Below are positions 50,931 to 54,104 of a stretch of 54,104 nt of DNA, piece after piece. The notes under the pieces were generated by a model. It was not told where the DNA came from and did no database searches. It was given only the letters and a program-made list of their open reading frames with translations. Positions within the stretch are counted from its first letter, which is position 1, and each line of letters begins with the position of its first letter. The position numbers and the translations under genes were made by a program. Source of the stretch: Streptomyces sp. NRRL S-340 (GTDB taxonomy: Bacteria; Actinomycetota; Actinomycetes; Streptomycetales; Streptomycetaceae); NCBI RefSeq assembly GCF_000720185.1, contig NZ_JOIY01000050.1, positions 1-54,104 on the forward strand. Reading direction: 5' to 3'.

Positions 50931-51383
50931 ATGGTTCACGCGGCACCCGTGTCCGGCCGCACCGCGGCCCCCCGCGCCCGGCATCCCCGGTCACCCGACA
51001 TCTTCAGCGCCCGGACCCACCGCATCGCCCGGTGGGCGGCCCCGTTCGCCATCAGCCTCGTCTACGGCTACTGGGCCGCCGCCATCCGGCGGTCCGGCGG
51101 CCCGATCACCGTGGGGAACCTGGTGTTCGGCTTCGTCACCGCCGTGGTGTTCACGCTGGTCACCGCGGGCGTGCTGACCCTGGCCCCCCGGCTGCCGCGC
51201 GAACTCCACGCCTTCCTGTGGTTCCTCTTCACCGGCGCGGCCTTCGGGTTCCTCTACGCCCAGTCCGGCGAATCGGTCCTGCTGGCCATCGGCCTCTCGC
51301 TGGCCTTCGGCGTGGCCGTGGGGCTGATCTGCTTCTACTGGGTCTACACGCACGAGGACGCCAGGGGTCACCGCATCGGCTGA
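50931..51383 (+). CDS. Small four-helix membrane protein
   Basis: A 150-residue protein with about four membrane segments (around 35-50, 60-80, 90-110, 118-140) after a basic, Pro-rich N-terminus. It resembles small hypothetical Streptomyces membrane proteins; no enzyme motif is seen. ATG 50931 has GAGAGAGGAG upstream. A very strong hairpin follows its stop. It is divergent from the caspase operon, with 378 bp between. Confidence 0.8.
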   Translation: MVHAAPVSGRTAAPRARHPRSPDIFSARTHRIARWAAPFAISLVYGYWAAAIRRSGGPITVGNLVFGFVTAVVFTLVTAGVLTLAPRLPRELHAFLWFLFTGAAFGFLYAQSGESVLLAIGLSLAFGVAVGLICFYWVYTHEDARGHRIG

Positions 51384-51405
51384 CCCGGCCGCCCGGACAG
51401 GCACC

Positions 51406-51446
51406 CCGGCCGCGGGTCCCGGCAGCACACCGGGACCCGCGGCCGG
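51406..51446 (+). terminator. Perfect 17-bp hairpin
   Basis: CCGGCCGCGGGTCCCGG (51406-51422) and CCGGGACCCGCGGCCGG (51430-51446) are exact reverse complements around a 7-nt loop, 22 bp after the stop of the small membrane protein gene. Confidence 0.85.
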
Positions 51447-51632
51447 ACGCCGTGCCGCCCCGGCTCCCCTCCGGCGCCCCGCCTCACGGGACGGCCCCGC
51501 CTCCCGCGCCCTCCCCCGCGCCGCGCCTCGCCCGGCTCCTGCTCACCCGACCCTCCCCGCGTACGCGGCGCGGTCACCCGAATGCCGTGCGTCCACTCGC
51601 GCGGCCGTCGCCGGGAGACTTCGCTGGGGAGG

Positions 51633-52619
51633 GTGACCCGACGCCTGCGCAGCGGCCTGTCGGCCGTGCTGATCAGCCTCTCGTGCCTGCTCGTGCCGTT
51701 CGGCGCGCTGACGGCCTGGGCGGCGTACGGGCTCGCCGACACCGGCCACTACGTCACCACGATGGCGCCGCTCGCCGCCGACCCGGACGTGCGCGACGCG
51801 ATCGCGGACACGGTCGGCAACGGCATCCTGGACCAGATCGGGCAGGAGACGGACTCCCGGGTGCTGCGCGCGACCGTGGCGCCCTTCGTGCACGACGCCG
51901 TCCGCTCGTTCACGCAGACCGCGGCCTTCCGCACCGCCTGGAACGAGGGCAACCGGGTCGCCCACGACGCCGTCCTGCGCGCCCTGCGCGACGGGGACGA
52001 CGACCGCGGCCGCCCGGTCACCGTCGACCTCGCCCCGGTCACCGCCCAGGTCAAGGCCCAGCTCGCCCAGGACCACGTGCCGCTCGCCGACCGCATCCCC
52101 GTCGAGCACACCGAGGTCGCCCTGCTCCCGGCCCAGGATCTGGGCCGCATGCGGAAGGGGTTCCACGTGCTCGAAGTCGCCGGCTTCTGGCTGCCCGTCT
52201 CGGCCGTCGCGTTCGCCGTCGCCGGCATCGGCCTGGCCGCCCGCCGCCGCCGCGCGGTCACCGCGACCGCACTCGGCACCGCGCTCGGCGGCGCGCTGCT
52301 CGCCCTCGCCCTGGCCGTGGGCCGCGGCCTGACCCTGTCCGACCTGCCCCCGGAGGTCTCCCAGCCCGCCGTGGGCGCCGTCTACGACGCGCTCACGGCC
52401 CCGCTGCGCACGACGTCCTGGCTGCTGGTGGCGCTGGGGCTGACCGTGGCCGCCCTGACCTGGCTCACCCGGCGCCGCCCGGGCCGCGACCGCCCCCGGC
52501 CCGGCGCCGGCCCGCGCCCCCGCGGCCGCCTCCCGCGGCTGCGCCCCGGCCGGCGCGGACGCTCCCCCGAGACGACGCCCCCGGCACCGCCGCAGGAACC
52601 GACCCGGGTGGAGGCCTGA
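51633..52619 (+). CDS. Membrane protein with large outside loop, function unknown
   Basis: A protein of about 328 residues. One N-terminal membrane helix (LISLSCLLVPFGALTAWAAY) is followed by an outside domain of ~150 residues (DVRDAIADTVGNGILDQI, AQVKAQLAQDHVPL) and three closing helices (FWLPVSAVAFAVAGIGLAA, ALGTALGGALLALALAVG, SWLLVALGLTVAALTWL). It ends in a basic Arg/Pro-rich tail. No family is assigned; the layout is common in actinobacterial envelope proteins. GTG 51633 gives the typical VTRRLRSGL start; ATG 51582, 17 codons earlier, is possible. Confidence 0.75.
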   Translation: MTRRLRSGLSAVLISLSCLLVPFGALTAWAAYGLADTGHYVTTMAPLAADPDVRDAIADTVGNGILDQIGQETDSRVLRATVAPFVHDAVRSFTQTAAFRTAWNEGNRVAHDAVLRALRDGDDDRGRPVTVDLAPVTAQVKAQLAQDHVPLADRIPVEHTEVALLPAQDLGRMRKGFHVLEVAGFWLPVSAVAFAVAGIGLAARRRRAVTATALGTALGGALLALALAVGRGLTLSDLPPEVSQPAVGAVYDALTAPLRTTSWLLVALGLTVAALTWLTRRRPGRDRPRPGAGPRPRGRLPRLRPGRRGRSPETTPPAPPQEPTRVEA

Positions 52620-52682
52620 ACGGACCCGAGCGGACCCCCGGCCCCGCCTGCGGACGGACCGGGGCTGTCGGGGCTCCAGGAC

Positions 52683-53070
52683 GTCCGGGGCTTGCGAGGC
52701 TTACGGGGCTCCGGCTCAGCGGGGCCGCTCCGGGACTCTCGGCGCTTCGGTGACTCTCGGACTCGCGGTGCTTGGGTGCCTCCCGGGCTCCCAGAGCTTG
52801 CGGTCTCCGGGGCTCCCGGGGCTCGCGGCTTCCGGGACTCTCGGCCTCTCGGTGCTCGGGTGCCTCCCGGGACTCCTGGGACTGTCGGTGCTTGGGGGTT
52901 TCCCGGCCCCCGGGGCTCGCGACTTCGGTGACTCTCGGACTCGCGGTGCTTGGGTGCCTCCCGGGCTCCCGGGCTCGCGGCTTCCGGGACTCCAGAGGCT
53001 CCCGGGGCTACCGGGGCCGCTCTCGGGGCTCTCGGGGTTCACCTGGGGTCCCGGGCTCTCGGGCCCTGTG
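52683..53070. repeat. GC-rich repeat array with an exact 48-bp duplication
   Basis: In the 604-bp gap 52620-53223, words such as GGGGCTCGCGGCTTCCGGG and ACTCTCGG recur throughout. The 48 bp at 52745-52792 are repeated exactly at 52923-52970 (178 bp apart), and a diverged third copy lies around 52828-52878. Open frames on both strands encode only Gly/Leu/Ser/Pro repeats. After 53100 comes unique sequence with TAACCT (53161-53166), a possible -10 for the next gene. Confidence 0.8.
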
Positions 53071-53223
53071 ACTGCACGTGCTGCGGGCCACGCCCGGCCC
53101 GCCTTGACACGGCCCTGCCCGCGTCCCTCTCCCCTGGCCTGGCGCGCCACCAGGGGCCGCTAACCTTACGTGTCCGTCCTGGCCAGGGATCGACGGGATC
53201 AACTCACGCGAAGGGTTGCGCAC

Positions 53224-54104
53224 ATGGGCATTCTCACTCGCCTGCGGAACGCGTTCGGCCGCTCACGCAAGGAACGTGCGGCCGCAGCAGAGGGTGCGGA
53301 GCGGGAGCAGGTTCCGACGACGACCCCCCAACCGGCGGACCCCGCCCCGGCCGAGGCGCAGCAGCCGGCGCCGAAGATCCCGGCCCCGGCCGCGGAACCG
53401 GAGCCCGCCCCCACCGCCCACGTCCCCGATCAGCGCACTTCCGCCGGCGACGAACACGAACTGGTGGCGGCGGCCTTCGACAACGTCACGGTCCCGCCGA
53501 GGCCGAGGGACGAGCAGCCGAAGGAACCGGAGGAGCAGGAGGAACGGGAGGAACGGGAACACCCGGAGGACCCGCCGTCAGCGGCGGAGCCCACCCCGGC
53601 CCGGCCCCCGCAGGCTCCGGAGACCCCGGAGGCCACCGAACCCGTGGAGGCTTCGGAGAGCCAGGACAACGGGGAGGCCCAGGCCGGCTCAGAGCCATCG
53701 CAGGCCAGGGAGGCCGACGACCGGCAGGAGGCCACGGAGACCGCTGAGGCCGCGGAGTCCAGCGAGCCCTCTGAGTCTGCCGAGGCGGTCGAGCCCAGCG
53801 AGACCTCTGAGGCCTCTGAGACCTCTGAGACAGCTGAGGCTGATGAGCTGCGGGAGCCCGCTGAGGCTGCCGAGGCTACGGAGACCGGCGAGGCGCGGGA
53901 GACCCCGGCGTCCCCGCAGCCCGCCGATGGTGAGCAAGCCCCGCAGGGGTCACCCGCACCCGACGGCGAAAGCCGCACGGGTGGTGCGGGTGGGAACGGA
54001 TCCCCGGCCGAAGGCGAAGCCGGGGCCGAGCCCGCCCCCACGACCGGCACCGCCCCCCACCCCGGGACCGAGGCCGAAGGCGAGGCCGGACCCCACCCCA
54101 CGGC
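53224..54104 (+). CDS. Acidic low-complexity protein, C-terminus beyond window
   Basis: The frame from ATG 53224 is open to the window end (at least 293 residues). A conserved-looking basic N-terminus MGILTRLRNAFGRSRKERAA is followed by a Pro/Glu linker, a short motif EHELVAAAFDNVTVP (about 79-93), and then a long Glu/Ala/Ser/Thr/Pro-rich stretch with repeated ETSEASETSETAEA-like units. I recall Streptomyces proteins of this start that carry a C-terminal vWA domain, but none is visible here, so the function stays open. GAAGGG lies about 13 bases before the ATG. Confidence 0.65.
   Translation, partial: MGILTRLRNAFGRSRKERAAAAEGAEREQVPTTTPQPADPAPAEAQQPAPKIPAPAAEPEPAPTAHVPDQRTSAGDEHELVAAAFDNVTVPPRPRDEQPKEPEEQEEREEREHPEDPPSAAEPTPARPPQAPETPEATEPVEASESQDNGEAQAGSEPSQAREADDRQEATETAEAAESSEPSESAEAVEPSETSEASETSETAEADELREPAEAAEATETGEARETPASPQPADGEQAPQGSPAPDGESRTGGAGGNGSPAEGEAGAEPAPTTGTAPHPGTEAEGEAGPHPT

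Noticed and set aside
52716..53150. Collagen-like Pro/Ser-rich minus-strand frame
   Set aside because: It follows from the repeat array and no start signal was found; possible but unsupported.

Overview
The window is very GC-rich, with almost every third codon position G or C, many GTG/TTG starts, and long non-coding stretches of degenerate GC-rich repeats. The gene content is SecDF, two DksA/TraR zinc fingers, a small MreB-like protein, a NarL-type two-component pair, a SCO2400-family protein, an EACC1-type protein and an AdoCbl-riboswitch-controlled NiCoT transporter. Together these point to a Streptomyces chromosome. From memory, the secDF / two-component / two dksA-like / mreB-like block resembles the SCO6160-SCO6166 neighbourhood of S. 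coelicolor; this was not checked by any search.

Layout. 1-3025: a truncated caspase-NTPase (STAND-like) gene, divergent by 18 bp from an LCAT-like alpha/beta hydrolase. 3465-7614: alkaline phosphatase, an MFS exporter with a divergent MerR regulator, and a PAP2 phosphatase behind a striking palindrome. 7602-14931: flotillin plus a 1719-residue DUF3686/AAA ATPase. 15820-17442: an operon of two DksA/TraR-like proteins and a short MreB-like actin homologue. 17901-22926: histidine kinase, response regulator, a Pro/Ala-rich secreted protein and a fused SecDF. 23154-29842: a complete narGHJI respiratory nitrate reductase operon, followed by a rhomboid-like and a Cys-rich small protein. 31194-38520: assorted metabolic and cell-envelope genes. 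39011-40802: an ArsR regulator and a Ni/Co transporter, the latter with a cobalamin riboswitch. 40909-44691: nucleoside hydrolase, lipoprotein, and an XRE-TPR regulator divergent from a tiny exported peptide gene. 44688-50552: a four-gene operon on the minus strand. 50931-54104: two membrane proteins, a long repeat array and the beginning of an acidic low-complexity protein that runs off the window.

The most interesting part is the 44688-50552 operon. In transcription order it encodes (1) a caspase-fold protein whose catalytic His and Cys are replaced, followed by a helical tail; (2) an EACC1-like small membrane protein; (3) a predicted single-span receptor with a cytoplasmic caspase with an intact His/Cys dyad, a Pro-rich linker, one membrane segment, and an outside solute-binding-like plus vWA domain; and (4) an orphan solute-binding lipoprotein with no permease or ABC ATPase beside it. 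The genes are separated by 162 bp, 4 bp and a 1-base overlap. I read this as an outside-in signalling or conflict system in which ligand capture outside the membrane controls a protease inside. A second caspase, fused to a P-loop NTPase, lies at the left edge of the same window.
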